A DNA stretch of 64,000 nt from Talaromyces rugulosus (Eukaryota > Ascomycota > Eurotiomycetes > Eurotiales > Trichocomaceae), in contig NC_049563.1 of assembly GCF_013368755.1 (NCBI RefSeq), positions 5,332,001 through 5,396,000 of the forward strand, written 5' to 3'. This document shows positions 34,182-44,715 of the stretch, piece by piece. The notes beneath the pieces were generated by a model. That model was given only the letters and a program-made list of their open reading frames with translations. It ran no database searches and was not told the origin of the DNA. Every line of letters begins with the position of its first letter. Position 1 is the first letter of the stretch. The translations under genes and the position numbers were made by a program.

Positions 34182-35594
34182 CTAGCTCTTAAGGGAGGAA
34201 CCCCGAATATACACTTTGGCGATGTTTCGATCATCGCCTGTCATGAGAAACTTCTCGAAAATGACCTCTGCAGAGTCATCATCCTCAATCGGTGTGACAA
34301 TTCCTACACTGCCGCATCCTATATCATTATTTCCCTCTGTATCAACTGTATGGATCTCCAACGCATCAAATTCTTTCCCCTCGATGAAATTTCCGACCTT
34401 TGAATCAATATCACAGACCTGAGCACCGCCCAGCGTAGCGAGAAAAAAGCCTTCGTGCAATGTAAGTGCCGGGTCGGCACCTTTAGTCAATGTCTCTCGG
34501 GCCTTGGAGATAATGAATGCCTGGCGCATTGCATCAAGAATGCTGCAGGAAAACCCGCCACCTACATCTGTGCCCAAACCGACTTTGATGTCGCGCCGAA
34601 GGTACTCCCTAATAGGCGCCATCATGAACTCGCCCAGGGTGGCAGTTGCGATTGGGCAGTGTGCAATTCCACACCCTTTACTCTTTATGTGGTTTATTTC
34701 ATCCTCTTCGAGAAAAATGCTGTGCGCAAGGATAGTCTTGGGCCCTAGCAATCCAAAGTGTTCATAAAGCTCGGCTTCATGTTTGAATTGTGGAAACAAT
34801 TGACGAGTGAACTGCATCTCATCGGCAGCCTCGTTGAAATGGGTTTGAATATGAATTTCGGGGTCATTGGCGGCAATCTTGCCAAGTCCTGAGAGCAATT
34901 CATCGTCGCACGTAATTGCAAATCGAGGGGTGATTATTGGTTTGACAAGCTTTCCCTCGGCGTCGATCCGGCGGATATGCGATATCAGTTCCTGGGTTTG
35001 TTTGAGCGAATCTTGAGCAGAAGGCTCGCGATACCAGTCTGGCGAATGGCGATTCATATTACATTTTCCTACAAACGCTCTCTGCCCTTGCTCCAGACAA
35101 ATGTCAGCAAGGATCTTGGTGGCTGGCCCGTGTAGACTTCCATAATAAGCTGCTGCTGTCGTTCCAAGTCGTATTCCTGCCGAGACACAGGCAGAGTACA
35201 TCTTCCTTGCATAGGCTGGATCCTCGAATTTTCGCTCATGAGCAAAAGTCACATTGTTCAGCCAGTCTAACAAAGTCTGATCCCGGCCCATCCCACGCTG
35301 CGCCCACTGCGGTGCATGGTGGTGCGTGTCAACGAAGCCGGGGATGATGAAATCGCCTCTATTAAGATATTTCACAGGGAAAACATCAGGCGTGTAGCCA
35401 GTCTCGACGACCAGATCATTGATTTTCGCCTGTGGAGTGTCTTTCGCGATCTTCTGGATTTTGCCGTCACCGTCGACAATGAGCAGGCAGTTGTGCATTA
35501 TTTCGAGGGTGTTGACATCGAGAGAGTGGATGATTGTGCCGTAAAAGGCAATTGGTAGGCCCCGCACAGGGGGAACTGTGGTTTCTGATGCCAT
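34182..35594 (-). CDS. gud1: Guanine deaminase
   Basis: Zinc amidohydrolase converting guanine to xanthine in purine salvage and catabolism. Single exon, 470 residues. The metal site is complete: PGFVDTHHHAPQ (His 91-93 region), then HIQTHFNE (third His), ILAHSIFLEEDE (fourth His) and VGLGTDVGGGFS (catalytic Asp). RGMGRDQTLLDWLNNVTF and TPRFAITCDDELL are also typical of guanine deaminases. The start is the ATG at 35592-35594 (MASETTVPPVRG). No other purine-catabolism gene is nearby, so it stands alone here. Confidence 0.95.
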   Translation of the reverse strand: MASETTVPPVRGLPIAFYGTIIHSLDVNTLEIMHNCLLIVDGDGKIQKIAKDTPQAKINDLVVETGYTPDVFPVKYLNRGDFIIPGFVDTHHHAPQWAQRGMGRDQTLLDWLNNVTFAHERKFEDPAYARKMYSACVSAGIRLGTTAAAYYGSLHGPATKILADICLEQGQRAFVGKCNMNRHSPDWYREPSAQDSLKQTQELISHIRRIDAEGKLVKPIITPRFAITCDDELLSGLGKIAANDPEIHIQTHFNEAADEMQFTRQLFPQFKHEAELYEHFGLLGPKTILAHSIFLEEDEINHIKSKGCGIAHCPIATATLGEFMMAPIREYLRRDIKVGLGTDVGGGFSCSILDAMRQAFIISKARETLTKGADPALTLHEGFFLATLGGAQVCDIDSKVGNFIEGKEFDALEIHTVDTEGNNDIGCGSVGIVTPIEDDDSAEVIFEKFLMTGDDRNIAKVYIRGSSLKS

Positions 35595-36939
35595 CTTGAC
35601 TATTTGATGAGGGCTTCTGGGAGGTGTAAAGAGGAAGTGGTGAGACTGCGGGGAAATGTGGTCTTAGAATCCTTGCCGAGATAAGTGAGCACCCATTATC
35701 AATCGATCTCCTTTGCTACTTTACAACGTTTGCATCACGCATATATATGCATTTTAAATACCAAAAAGTAACTCAGCTCTGAGATTGCTACCATTCGTCT
35801 CTGTTTTGAAATTATCTTCATCAACTACACATATGGTATTGTCATGCTGTATCCAATTGATGCATGTAAACAACTTGAATTTACAAGCATAAACCTACAT
35901 TTTACTATTAAATATTCCCTACACCACATACGATTTACAATAAAGGGTCAATATACATCTGCTTGGCCTCTATGGTTTGCTCTACCTCGCTCAGCAAGTA
36001 AATTCCACTACCAATGACCGAGAAGTAAACATTGGACTTTGCACCACTATCAAAAATAAATCCTCGGCAAACAAAATGTATGACTCAGTTACCAATTCGT
36101 CCATTTTTCATTCGAGAAAACTTGGTATTATTTTTTTGGATCATTTGTATCGTCCGACGAAAATGTCAGACTCTGATATTTAAGCTAACCAGTTCTTCAG
36201 AGGGGAATGGGTGAAATATCCTGGGGATCTACCAAACTAAACCGCTTTCCTGACTTTGAATTTAATTATGACTTTATCTGCGATGTTTTTGTCAATATTA
36301 GTGTATTCCAGGGTACTCCCCTTCTTCCCATAAAACAGTTTCTGGGTAGCTGAGGATCAATGATCCGTACCATGCTCATGCTAGAAAGTAGGCCAGGAAA
36401 CCTCTTCAATAGCCACACTTTAACTTTTGAAAGGGGTTATTCTGTTCCTTGCTCAAGAACCCATCTTTGGACAGTGTCTATCCTCGTTCCAAAGCTAATT
36501 CAAGTATGGCTTGAAGCTTGGTCCTTCCTTCTATTGACAGTTGCACTCAAAAAACAAAAGGGAGCTAATCTGTGGTATGCAGGCACCAAAAAAAGAAGAA
36601 ACTTGGATGCATTTGAATGAAGTTTTGGGATAATGTTTCAAATGCTTGCGACAGGAAGATGGGAAGGAACAAAAATTGGAAGAGAAAAATCCATTCATTC
36701 TGATGTGGGATACTTTTGCACTATTCCTAGTTAGTATTATTGATGGCCTTAAATGTATAGTTATGCTAGTCTGTGTTAGGCTTAGTCATGCTTGGGGTAA
36801 AGTACCCACCAATGTCTGAGGCTTCCACCGGCGATTGCCCCGGCTTTTGGGCCCGAAGCTTGACACGCTCATCCTACATGTCAACGCGATAGTGACAAGC
36901 ATTAAATGTTGCTTGTTAGCTCTCTGACATAGACACAAA
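35595..36939. other. Long spacer with possible gene remnant
   Basis: About 1.35 kb between guanine deaminase and a Zn2Cys6 gene. Mostly AT-rich with short broken frames; a protein-like minus-strand fragment at 35944-36090 is listed separately. The right 150 bp is presumably the regulator promoter. Confidence 0.45.
35944..36090 (-). pseudogene. Possible remnant 3' exon of a lost gene
   Basis: On the minus strand one frame reads FDSGAKSNVYFSVIGSGIYL and continues LLSEVEQTIEAKQMYIDPLL to a stop at about 35942. This looks more like protein than its AT-rich surroundings. Upstream short pieces (SYPETVLWEEGEYPGIH, then KNIADKVIIKFKVRKAV) are in other frames separated by stops. It could be a decayed gene or an unrecognised multi-exon gene. 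No family recognised. Confidence 0.22.
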
Positions 36940-39153
36940 ATGAATAACCGACAAAAATACACTACTAGTCCATGCCAGCGATGTAAAGGTATGCTCATCC
37001 TTGGTACTTGAAGATTGCCATCGGCTACTGATACACCTTCCCTGCAGCTCATCATAAAAAGTGTGAGTCTTACGTGTTTTTAACCGATTTGGAGCATTAA
37101 GAGCCTAATATTATTCCAAGGTGAGGCAAGACGGCCTTGCTCGTATTGCGTGAAATCTCAAGCGCGATGTGAAACGTCGTCAGGAAGTTTCAAGTTCCGA
37201 CAGGGAAGTAAACCGAAGCCATCCTACGATTTCTCACCTGATCAGACCTGGGTTGATTATAGCCATAATGGTGAGCTTTCTGGTTACATAGCATTGATTT
37301 ATCGGCAGTACTGAGAATATTGTTAAAAGACGAGCTTCGTTTGGTGCACGTCGACCCAAAGTCTCGAAAAGGCGGAGAGCAGTCACCGCAAAACCAAAGG
37401 GATAGCCTCTCATCTCAAAGCCCTGAAGGAATATCTTTAGATTTGTCACCTCCTGTGGGAGAAAGCCCTTTACAGATGCATCAACAAATAGATACAGTCA
37501 CAGTGCCTCCAAATCAGAGACGTGAGAACACTTCAGATTGGCAAGAAGCTCGACAACCATTTGCAAGTAATATACAGATGGAGCCCATTACGCATGAAAA
37601 TGAAACAACTTCTGAGTCCTTAATTCGACCGACGTCAAATTATAGAGAGGATATTGAGTTTGAATCTGCGTCTTTATTTCCTCCACACCGAAGACCGTAT
37701 CCCTTTGGACCATTGAAAGGGTTACCAGAAAACTTTTCACATTATTCATATACTACCTTACAAGAAGCTTGCTTAATACGTCACTTTACCGAATACCTTT
37801 CCTCTTGGGTAAGTGTTGATAACCTGAACACTCATGTTCTGTCGTACGAATGCCCTGCTAATATGAAAGATATGTCTAGTTTGATACGTGTGATCGCGAT
37901 CGACACTTCGAATTAAATGTCCCTGAGCGGGCAATGTTTTGTCCAGTTCTACGTTATGCCATCTATACAGCCTCCGCTAGACATTTGACACGCTTAGCGG
38001 CATGCCGCCATGACCCAAATAATGTCGTTATCTTTGATGGCATTGCGTTACCTGGTATTACTTCCGACTCTGCAGTTCGATATCACGATGTTTGTATTTC
38101 GTACTTGATTGAACTCTCCAACGATCCCAAAGAAGAGTATAACGAAGATGTTCTTACGGCTGCCACTATTTTACGGTTCTATGAACAAATTGATGGTACG
38201 TGACTGCATGCCACCTTCTGTTATCCTTTTGTCCTTATGGCTCGAAGAAAAGTAAAAGGGAAAGAACCCGACATGATAACAAAATTAACATTGAATTAGC
38301 TCCGTCATACGGAATAGACTCCGAGGCATATCTGAATGCTGTTCAATTTATTGTCAATACACAACAAGACGACTCCTTCTTTGCTACTTACAAAATCCAC
38401 GGGCCTCGTAGAGATGAGGATGTTCACACCATACCATCAGTGTCACTCCGCCACTCCGCATGTTTAAGCGCTCTTCGGCAAGAGATATGGAGTGGTTTCC
38501 TGAACCAACGCCCCTTTCGCATGCCCATATCTTCTGACAATAACTACAACTTTTTTGATAATGCAAATGCCTTTACCTGGACGAATCGCATACTGATCTG
38601 GTGCGCGGATCTTCTCAAGTTCTGTTTCGGTCATAGGGTGTCTATGAGTGATACTGAAGTCCACCAGAGATGGCAAAGTTTGAAAAGCTTCGAAGTCAAT
38701 TGGGAAACAAAAAAGCCGGCTGCCTTCACGCCGATATACTACGAAGACGCCGACCTCGAAACTGGAAAGATTTTCCCCACCATATGGCATATGAATGCAT
38801 GTCAAGTAATTGGAGCCCAGCACATTGAGCTGTCGCGCATTCTACTCGCTGTTTCCAACCCAACTTTGTCTCGCCTTGGACTGGGAGCTCGTTCAAGCAG
38901 CCTTATTTTGGAGAAGGAACTCCAATCTATTACTCGCCGCCTTTGTGGACTGGCTGTATCCAACCTAAAGTATCCAACTGCTTTGGTAAACGCGGCTATT
39001 GGAGTATCAATTTGTGGTGAATACGTGGCTGAGCCACGGGAACAGAATGCCATCATCCAGCTCTTGACTGACTTAGAGTATCAGCATGGGTGGCCAACGC
39101 AGGCAACTATTTTATCCCTCCAAGAAGCTTGGAAAATAAAATCAGCGTCGTGA
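36940..39153 (+). CDS. Zn(II)2Cys6 transcription factor, candidate pathway regulator
   Basis: Six exons: 36940-36988, 37048-37062 (15 nt), 37121-37270, 37309-37808, 37880-38195 and 38300-39153, giving 627 residues. The zinc cluster Cys 12, 15, 22, 28, 31 and 38 (SPCQRCKAHHKKC, then EARRPCSYCVKSQARC) is assembled from three exons; one intron even splits the codon of Cys 22. After a Ser/Gln-rich linker comes the fungal transcription-factor domain with EACLIRHFTEYLSSW, then FDTCDRDRHFEL and RYAIYTASARHLTRLAACRH. The C-terminus is QHGWPTQATILSLQEAW, typical of the group with a C-terminal tryptophan motif. It lies immediately upstream of the reductase/P450/transporter genes and is their best candidate regulator. 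Confidence 0.85.
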
Positions 39154-39356
39154 TTTTAGATAAAAAAAAAATAAAGGGCCATTCCTACGGCGTTTCTATA
39201 TTTGATTCCATCAACTTTATAGCAGCAACTGTCAAATGGCATCGCTAGGACATGAGACTTTGAAAAGCAAACCACTAATTACGCAAGTGTCCAACCACAC
39301 AAATACAGATACCGCAATAGAACATTACACAAAGAACACTTAAACACGATGAAATT

Positions 39357-41498
39357 TCACCCCCATACGTCTTCTTGCCACTTGTTGCCCCTCTTCAGAG
39401 ATTTGCACCACTCATCTGATTCAGCCTCGCTCATTCCTTTTTTCTGCACTAGCAGATTTACCAATACCCTTCGAGCTTCGAGTGCCATACTCGCTCTTCC
39501 GCAGATATAAAACCGAGCGTCTTGATCCAGAAATTGTACGACCTCGTTGCCATGCTCAACAATACAGTCTTGAACATACTCTCGTGGTTGGCCTGGCGAT
39601 CGAGAAAATGCTGTTACAACCACCAGCTTTTGACCAAGAATACTCTGCATCTCTTGTAACTCCTTGTGATAGATATATTCCTCTTCATTGCGGCATCCAA
39701 AGAACAAAATCATTGACCCCACTGGCCTGCCAATCGACATCAATTTGCTCCTCTCTTTTAAGAACCCCCTGAATGGTGCCAACCCAGTACCCGCAGCAAC
39801 CATTATTAGTGGACTGCTCCCGAGGGCCGGCAGTTTGAATTTGCTTCTCCGAATGTGAGCGTAAATCTTGTCTCCGCCCAACATATTAGACGGCCCCCCA
39901 AGTTGATACGAGAGAGGTTTCGAAGATGACCCAGACCCACGAGAGTTGGAAAGACACAAAAGGTAGTTTGTCGTGACTCCTGAGATGACTTCATTTTCTG
40001 TTTGAACCGGAAGCCCTGCAACAGCAACTGTTATAGATAGTCTTCGTGGAGAAACCGAGCTGCTTGATGAAATCGAATAGTAGCGGGGCTGCATTCTCGG
40101 TAGAATGTCGAGAAGGTATGATAGAGGAAGCGAAGACCATGTGCCTGAAGGGCAGACGAATTCAAGAAGTCGTCCTATATTCATATATCTCCCATTCATA
40201 AAGCTAGAGTAAGCCTCTTTGTCCTCGCCCAGATTTGATATATATGCTTTGGCACTGTTTGTCGGAGCAAAAGTTGCAAGACTAGGCAATATATCGCGCG
40301 GAACTAATCCACATATTTCTAGATAGTATCGCAGGATAGCTTCGATAGTTGTAGGCGTCGGAACTGGAACTTTCGTGACAAGGTCTATCGATGTGATGCG
40401 GATTGGATTGTTTCTTCTTTCTTCAAGCCCCAGCATCTTTAGCAGGCGTTTGACTTCGGAATCTGGATTACTTGGCCAGATACCAAGGTGGTCACCCGTT
40501 TTGTAGATTAACTCCGGATTTTTACTAATGTCAAGCTCCAGGTGATGACATTGTCGATCCGAAGAATCAAAGAGTTTCTGTGTCTCAATGACTTTCAAGA
40601 TTCGTACTGGCGAGTTGTTGTGTACAGATCTGAGACTATCAGTGACTTCCTCTGGTTGACCTAGGTGAAGATCAGTCAATGATTCGTCTTCTTGAACTAG
40701 AAGAACTGGTTCGTATGTGTTTTCTCTTTCCTCCAATCCAACCTTTCTAACGAGACTTTTAAAAAGGTTTTCTTTCCACACCATGAAATCTTCTTCGGTA
40801 GTGTTCGTTGCATCATCTCCTTTTTCGAGAGGGCTAACGGCTTCGGCACCTAGTCTGGACAATTGTTCCACCAAGCAGTCCACCGCCCGATTATAGTTCT
40901 TATAATTACTGTTTCCAAGACCAAATGCAGCGTAGCGCAATCCTTGAACGGAGGAACTGGCTGCATTTTGTACCCAGTTCCAAAGGCCCATAACATTATC
41001 CGTTGGCTCTCCTTCTCCGTACGTAGAAATAATAAAAATTGCTAGTCGAGACTTTCCGAGGAGAGAGATCGTTGTGGCATCAAAGTCAGAGGGATCTGCT
41101 GCCAGGGTCTCCTGACCATACCGGCTATGAAGTTCCCTTGCGAGTCGATGCGCAAAAGCTTCTGAAGTACCAGACTGAGAGCCCCAGAAAATGACAATGT
41201 TTTTGTTGACCATGTCCATGTACTCGGCGATGTTCGTTACTCTCCGAGTTTCAGGACGGTTATTTTCGCCCTGCTGCTGGGGGCATTCGAACCAGAGATG
41301 GTGGTAAGGATCACTCGCTTTGAGATGATTCTCATAGAGCCACCAAGCAGTCACTCCGACTATAGCTGCAAGAGTAACATAGTCTGCAAGTGTGGCTGGC
41401 ATTGCAGGGCGCAAGATTTTTGATAAGGTCATCTCCCAGGAGAGACTACTGGTTAGCTGAAGATGAGACATTGTCGAAGGATGTAAAAACCAAGTCAT
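39357..41498 (-). CDS. NADPH-cytochrome P450 reductase paralogue
   Basis: Diflavin enzyme passing electrons from NADPH to microsomal P450s. Single exon, 713 residues from the ATG at 41496-41498 (the longer frame starts at TTG). N-terminal membrane anchor YVTLAAIVGVTAWWLY. FMN domain: IVIFWGSQSGTSEAFAHRLA, then FIISTYGEGEPTDNVMGLWN and FGLGNSNYKNYN. FAD domain: QPRYYSISSSSSVSP. NADPH domain: VAAGTGLAPFRGFLKERSK, FFGCRNEEEYIYHKEL, YICGRASMALEARRVL. It ends in the aromatic-rich WQEDVWG. All functional motifs are present. It lacks introns and lies head-to-head with a P450, so it is probably a pathway-dedicated copy rather than the housekeeping reductase. Confidence 0.94.
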   Translation of the reverse strand: MTWFLHPSTMSHLQLTSSLSWEMTLSKILRPAMPATLADYVTLAAIVGVTAWWLYENHLKASDPYHHLWFECPQQQGENNRPETRRVTNIAEYMDMVNKNIVIFWGSQSGTSEAFAHRLARELHSRYGQETLAADPSDFDATTISLLGKSRLAIFIISTYGEGEPTDNVMGLWNWVQNAASSSVQGLRYAAFGLGNSNYKNYNRAVDCLVEQLSRLGAEAVSPLEKGDDATNTTEEDFMVWKENLFKSLVRKVGLEERENTYEPVLLVQEDESLTDLHLGQPEEVTDSLRSVHNNSPVRILKVIETQKLFDSSDRQCHHLELDISKNPELIYKTGDHLGIWPSNPDSEVKRLLKMLGLEERRNNPIRITSIDLVTKVPVPTPTTIEAILRYYLEICGLVPRDILPSLATFAPTNSAKAYISNLGEDKEAYSSFMNGRYMNIGRLLEFVCPSGTWSSLPLSYLLDILPRMQPRYYSISSSSSVSPRRLSITVAVAGLPVQTENEVISGVTTNYLLCLSNSRGSGSSSKPLSYQLGGPSNMLGGDKIYAHIRRSKFKLPALGSSPLIMVAAGTGLAPFRGFLKERSKLMSIGRPVGSMILFFGCRNEEEYIYHKELQEMQSILGQKLVVVTAFSRSPGQPREYVQDCIVEHGNEVVQFLDQDARFYICGRASMALEARRVLVNLLVQKKGMSEAESDEWCKSLKRGNKWQEDVWG

Positions 41499-42407
41499 CA
41501 AAGTGTTGTTCTTTGAAATTCGACCCGATTGTAAACGTTTAAGTGATATGACACAGTTTCCCTGTATTTATTTAGGCAAAACAAGATAAGAAATAATTTC
41601 CTAGCCCGCCCAATCACATTTTGGAGTCCCCCCGGGACTCATATTTCCCCTCACTTTCCGTAGATTCATATTTTGATTTGTGTTTTCACCATGAAGAATC
41701 GGAAATAATAGCCACGCATAGAACATTGGAGGCCCACCAGGTGACTTATGGCTAGATTTCAAAAATGAGGCACCGAACATTTCACAAAGTTAAATGTAGT
41801 TCTTTAGCTTTTCCACGGCTATTGAATAGATACCAATCGCGAAATTCTTCCAATCGTTCACGCTTTGTTCTCGTGTTGAGGGATGTGAGGTTTGGGAAGA
41901 AATTCCGGCGGAAATCCTCCCTAATAAGGAATTTCCTAATTGGGAATTTATTTCCGCTCGATAAACAGAAGATGGGAGATAGCTGAACCCAATCATGTGG
42001 CTAGGTCTCTTCTAGATTTACAAACTATCTTGATATTTTGACGACATAAAGTGCTCGACTGTTTCCGTCCGCACATGAAATCCCTACACAGGCATGTCCA
42101 AATCCGTAACCGTCGGGCCGCGCGGTTCAATCTTTTTTGGGTTGCCTCAAAAAGGAAATTTTCCAATTTGAGCAATGTAGTATAAGGCGGGGAATTGGAG
42201 ACTCCACGTTTGTTGACCGTCTCCATGTACCTGTTAATTCCTAGACATACCTTACGGAATGATAATCAATCTTAGTCAACGATTCGTACGTATCGTTTAC
42301 AGATATAAACCTCACACATCCAGCATTCGGAGCAACAACAATCTATACCCGTCGGTCAACGTTTCTCCTTAACTTATGTTGGGCCAAGTCTTCAACACTT
42401 TGCAAAC
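41499..42407. promoter_or_regulatory. Shared divergent promoter of reductase and P450
   Basis: About 0.9 kb between the two start codons. It contains a dyad GAGTCCC-CCC-GGGACTC (41624-41640) and a set of GGAA/TTCC dyads: 41590-41602, 41927-41937, 41943-41955 and 42154-42164, plus TTCC-GGC-GGAA near 41903-41913. The 13-mer GAAATAATTTCCT at 41590-41602 recurs exactly in the transporter promoter. A short uORF lies at the P450 end. Confidence 0.6.
41624..41640. repeat. 7-bp inverted repeat in divergent promoter
   Basis: GAGTCCC, spacer CCC, GGGACTC. A perfect dyad about 125 bp upstream of the reductase ATG; a plausible operator for a dimeric zinc-cluster regulator, although the canonical CGG half-site is absent. 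Confidence 0.4.
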
Positions 42408-42411
42408 ATGA
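42376..42411 (+). CDS. Upstream ORF overlapping the P450 start
   Basis: An 11-codon frame, ATG at 42376, whose TGA overlaps the P450 ATG as ATGA (42408-42411). If the transcript includes it, P450 translation would depend on leaky scanning or reinitiation, giving translational control. Confidence 0.35.
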   Translation: MLGQVFNTLQT

Positions 42412-43973
42412 TTCCTTTAGCGACCGCTCTAATCGTCATATTATACATTGCAGGGCGGTTTCTCGTCTTACCCGTCGTGCAGTACTTCCGCGATCCAAAG
42501 GGATTCCGGAAATTCCCAAACTACTCATTCCTTTGTGGTATTTCAGACCTTCCATATTGCTATTTGAGCGCATGTGGATTTCGATCAAGAGATCTCACAG
42601 AGGCTCATGAGTCGTCATCGATCCTACGAATTGGACCGAACAGCATTTCTTTCGGACACGTGGACGCTATTCGCGATATCTACGGACATGGCACAGCATG
42701 TGTCAAAGATCTGAAATATTCAATTACCAGTAGCACTCATCCGGGACTATTTGACGTCGTGGACAAGGCAAAACATGCAGAAAAACGAAAGAGATTATCT
42801 GCTGCCTTTGCCATAAAAAATCTTTCTCGATGGGAATTCAAGGTTGCACGTACGACGGAGCGTCTCCTTGCGGCGTTTGATAACCTGTGTACCCAGCCCA
42901 TATCTGAGAAAGGCGGTATTCCGAAGGAATCAGACTTTACAGTGGACTTTAACCACTGGATAAACCTTTTTACGATTGAAGCAATCAATTTTATTGCTCT
43001 GTCATCCGATCTAGGTCTCCTGGAACTGGGTACTGATCTCGTCACTGCGCAACGAATGGATGGAAGCACCTACCAAGCCCACTACCGCAAATCACAGAAT
43101 CAAGGAGCATTTGCAACCTCAAATTTTGTCTGGGATTACGAGAACTTTCATTCTCTTGTATGGTTATCTAAATTCGTTCCCAACTGGCGTCAGGTATGGA
43201 AAGAAGCCGAGCCTTTCAAGGATGTCATTTACCACCAGGCTATTAGTCGGTTGGAACGATACAGAAGTGGCGAAAAATTGGATGACTTCTTCTCCGCTCT
43301 CATGGAGGACAAGAATGGAGATGCCTACAATCTGCCGTGGGGTGAAATCGTGGGTGAAATAGCTGCCATTATAGATGCTGGAGCCGATACTACTGCAATT
43401 GCTCTCACTCAGATTCTCGACATCTTGATCAAACATCCCGATCATCTAAAGACCCTCCGAAGGGAAGTTGACAATGTTTTGACAGAGGGTGAAGTGGTGG
43501 CCCCGTACGAAAAGGTCAAGGACCTACCATTCTTAAAAGCATGTCTTGATGAAGGAATGAGAATTATTCCTCCAACTTCAGCCGGCCTTCCACGCCGTAC
43601 ACCGCCAGAAGGTGCGAGAATTCTGGGACAATGGATACCGGGAAACACCAGCGTGTCAATGCCAATTTATACTGCACATCACGATCCAAACATATTCCCA
43701 AACCCCGATGAGTATAACCCACATCGATGGATGGATATAGAAGAGAGAAAAAGGATGGAGCCGTACTTCATTCCCTTTTCTACTGGAGCGAGAGGGTGTA
43801 TCGGAAGAAACATATCCTATCTTGAACAGACAGTGGTGCTGGCCACGTTAGTGCACCGATATGAATTTGCACTGCCAGACTCTGACTGGCAGTTGCAGCG
43901 CTTTGAGGCATTTAATCTCATAATGGGTAACATGCCGATCAAGTTGTGGAAAAGGGAAGAACTGGATCGTTGA
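42408..43973 (+). CDS. Cytochrome P450 monooxygenase
   Basis: Single exon, 521 residues. N-terminal membrane anchor (ATALIVILYIAGRFLVLPVV) and a proline-containing hinge. I-helix oxygen-activation motif AGADTTAIAL, K-helix LDEGMRIIPP (ExxR), PERF-type segment FPNPDEYNPHRW and heme loop FSTGARGCIGRN with axial Cys 464. All catalytic motifs are intact. The heme-loop context and C-terminal LIMGNMPIKLWKRE resemble fungal enzymes often annotated as benzoate 4-monooxygenase-like (CYP53 neighbourhood), but the subfamily assignment is uncertain. Lies divergent from a P450 reductase, with a sugar-type transporter following; likely reductase partner and substrate uptake genes respectively. Confidence 0.92.
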   Translation: MIPLATALIVILYIAGRFLVLPVVQYFRDPKGFRKFPNYSFLCGISDLPYCYLSACGFRSRDLTEAHESSSILRIGPNSISFGHVDAIRDIYGHGTACVKDLKYSITSSTHPGLFDVVDKAKHAEKRKRLSAAFAIKNLSRWEFKVARTTERLLAAFDNLCTQPISEKGGIPKESDFTVDFNHWINLFTIEAINFIALSSDLGLLELGTDLVTAQRMDGSTYQAHYRKSQNQGAFATSNFVWDYENFHSLVWLSKFVPNWRQVWKEAEPFKDVIYHQAISRLERYRSGEKLDDFFSALMEDKNGDAYNLPWGEIVGEIAAIIDAGADTTAIALTQILDILIKHPDHLKTLRREVDNVLTEGEVVAPYEKVKDLPFLKACLDEGMRIIPPTSAGLPRRTPPEGARILGQWIPGNTSVSMPIYTAHHDPNIFPNPDEYNPHRWMDIEERKRMEPYFIPFSTGARGCIGRNISYLEQTVVLATLVHRYEFALPDSDWQLQRFEAFNLIMGNMPIKLWKREELDR

Positions 43974-44715
43974 AATGAATAATGAGTGGGGTTTGCGAAT
44001 ATTACATGATTATCCATTTGTGTTTTTTTTGTGTGTTTGTTTGTGGCTGTGTCTTTTCGCACTCGGCTAGCTACAGAAGTTCAAGATGCATTCAAATGCT
44101 GTGACCTTCAATTCGGGATGCTCTATACTTGATAGCTTAGAACTGGAAATAAACAGTAATTTCCGAGATATTAAGCATAACTTCCATTTCTAAAACACGT
44201 GCATAGCATCACTTTCTAGCCTTGACTATCTTGTGTCGGATTACTCGAGGATTCCTCCTATATACTATATGGCCCACGATTCTATGAACAAAGCTGCGAC
44301 GGCGCTTCTAGTGATTTTATGCGGCTCCCCCGGTCAACATGAACTGCTCCAGGGTTAGAAAGATTCGGCATTTGAAATCCCTATGCATCTTTAAGGCGCT
44401 AGTGCTCCAGCACAGTCGACATTACCGGAAATGCCAAATGAGGAAATAATTTCCTCGTTTCTAGTTGACTTTCAGACCCCCGACAGTGTGGAGATGCGGA
44501 GATCAACCCCGGATTCTAAGCTGTCTCTTCGATAGATACATCCCGTGTAGTTTCATGGACTATTTAAGATGCTCAAAATTGCCCTCATACTGGGCCAAAA
44601 AGTCTGCTAATTGTCACAAACAACAGCAAGCAATATAGCCACCAAATTCTGTGGTTTTCAAGATCATTCACTTCTTCAAAGATTTCTCGGTATACCTAAT
44701 TATCCCCTCTCCACT
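43974..44715. other. Transporter promoter region
   Basis: Contains the perfect dyad AGGAAAT-A-ATTTCCT at 44441-44455, about 260 bp upstream of the transporter ATG and sharing a 13-mer with the reductase/P450 promoter. The left side is the P450 3' flank with T/G-rich tracts. Confidence 0.55.
44441..44455. promoter_or_regulatory. Candidate regulator site shared with reductase/P450 promoter
   Basis: AGGAAATAATTTCCT is a perfect 7-bp dyad around one base. GAAATAATTTCCT within it is identical to 41590-41602. Binding protein unknown; the 36.9-kb Zn2Cys6 factor is a candidate by position only. Confidence 0.45.
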
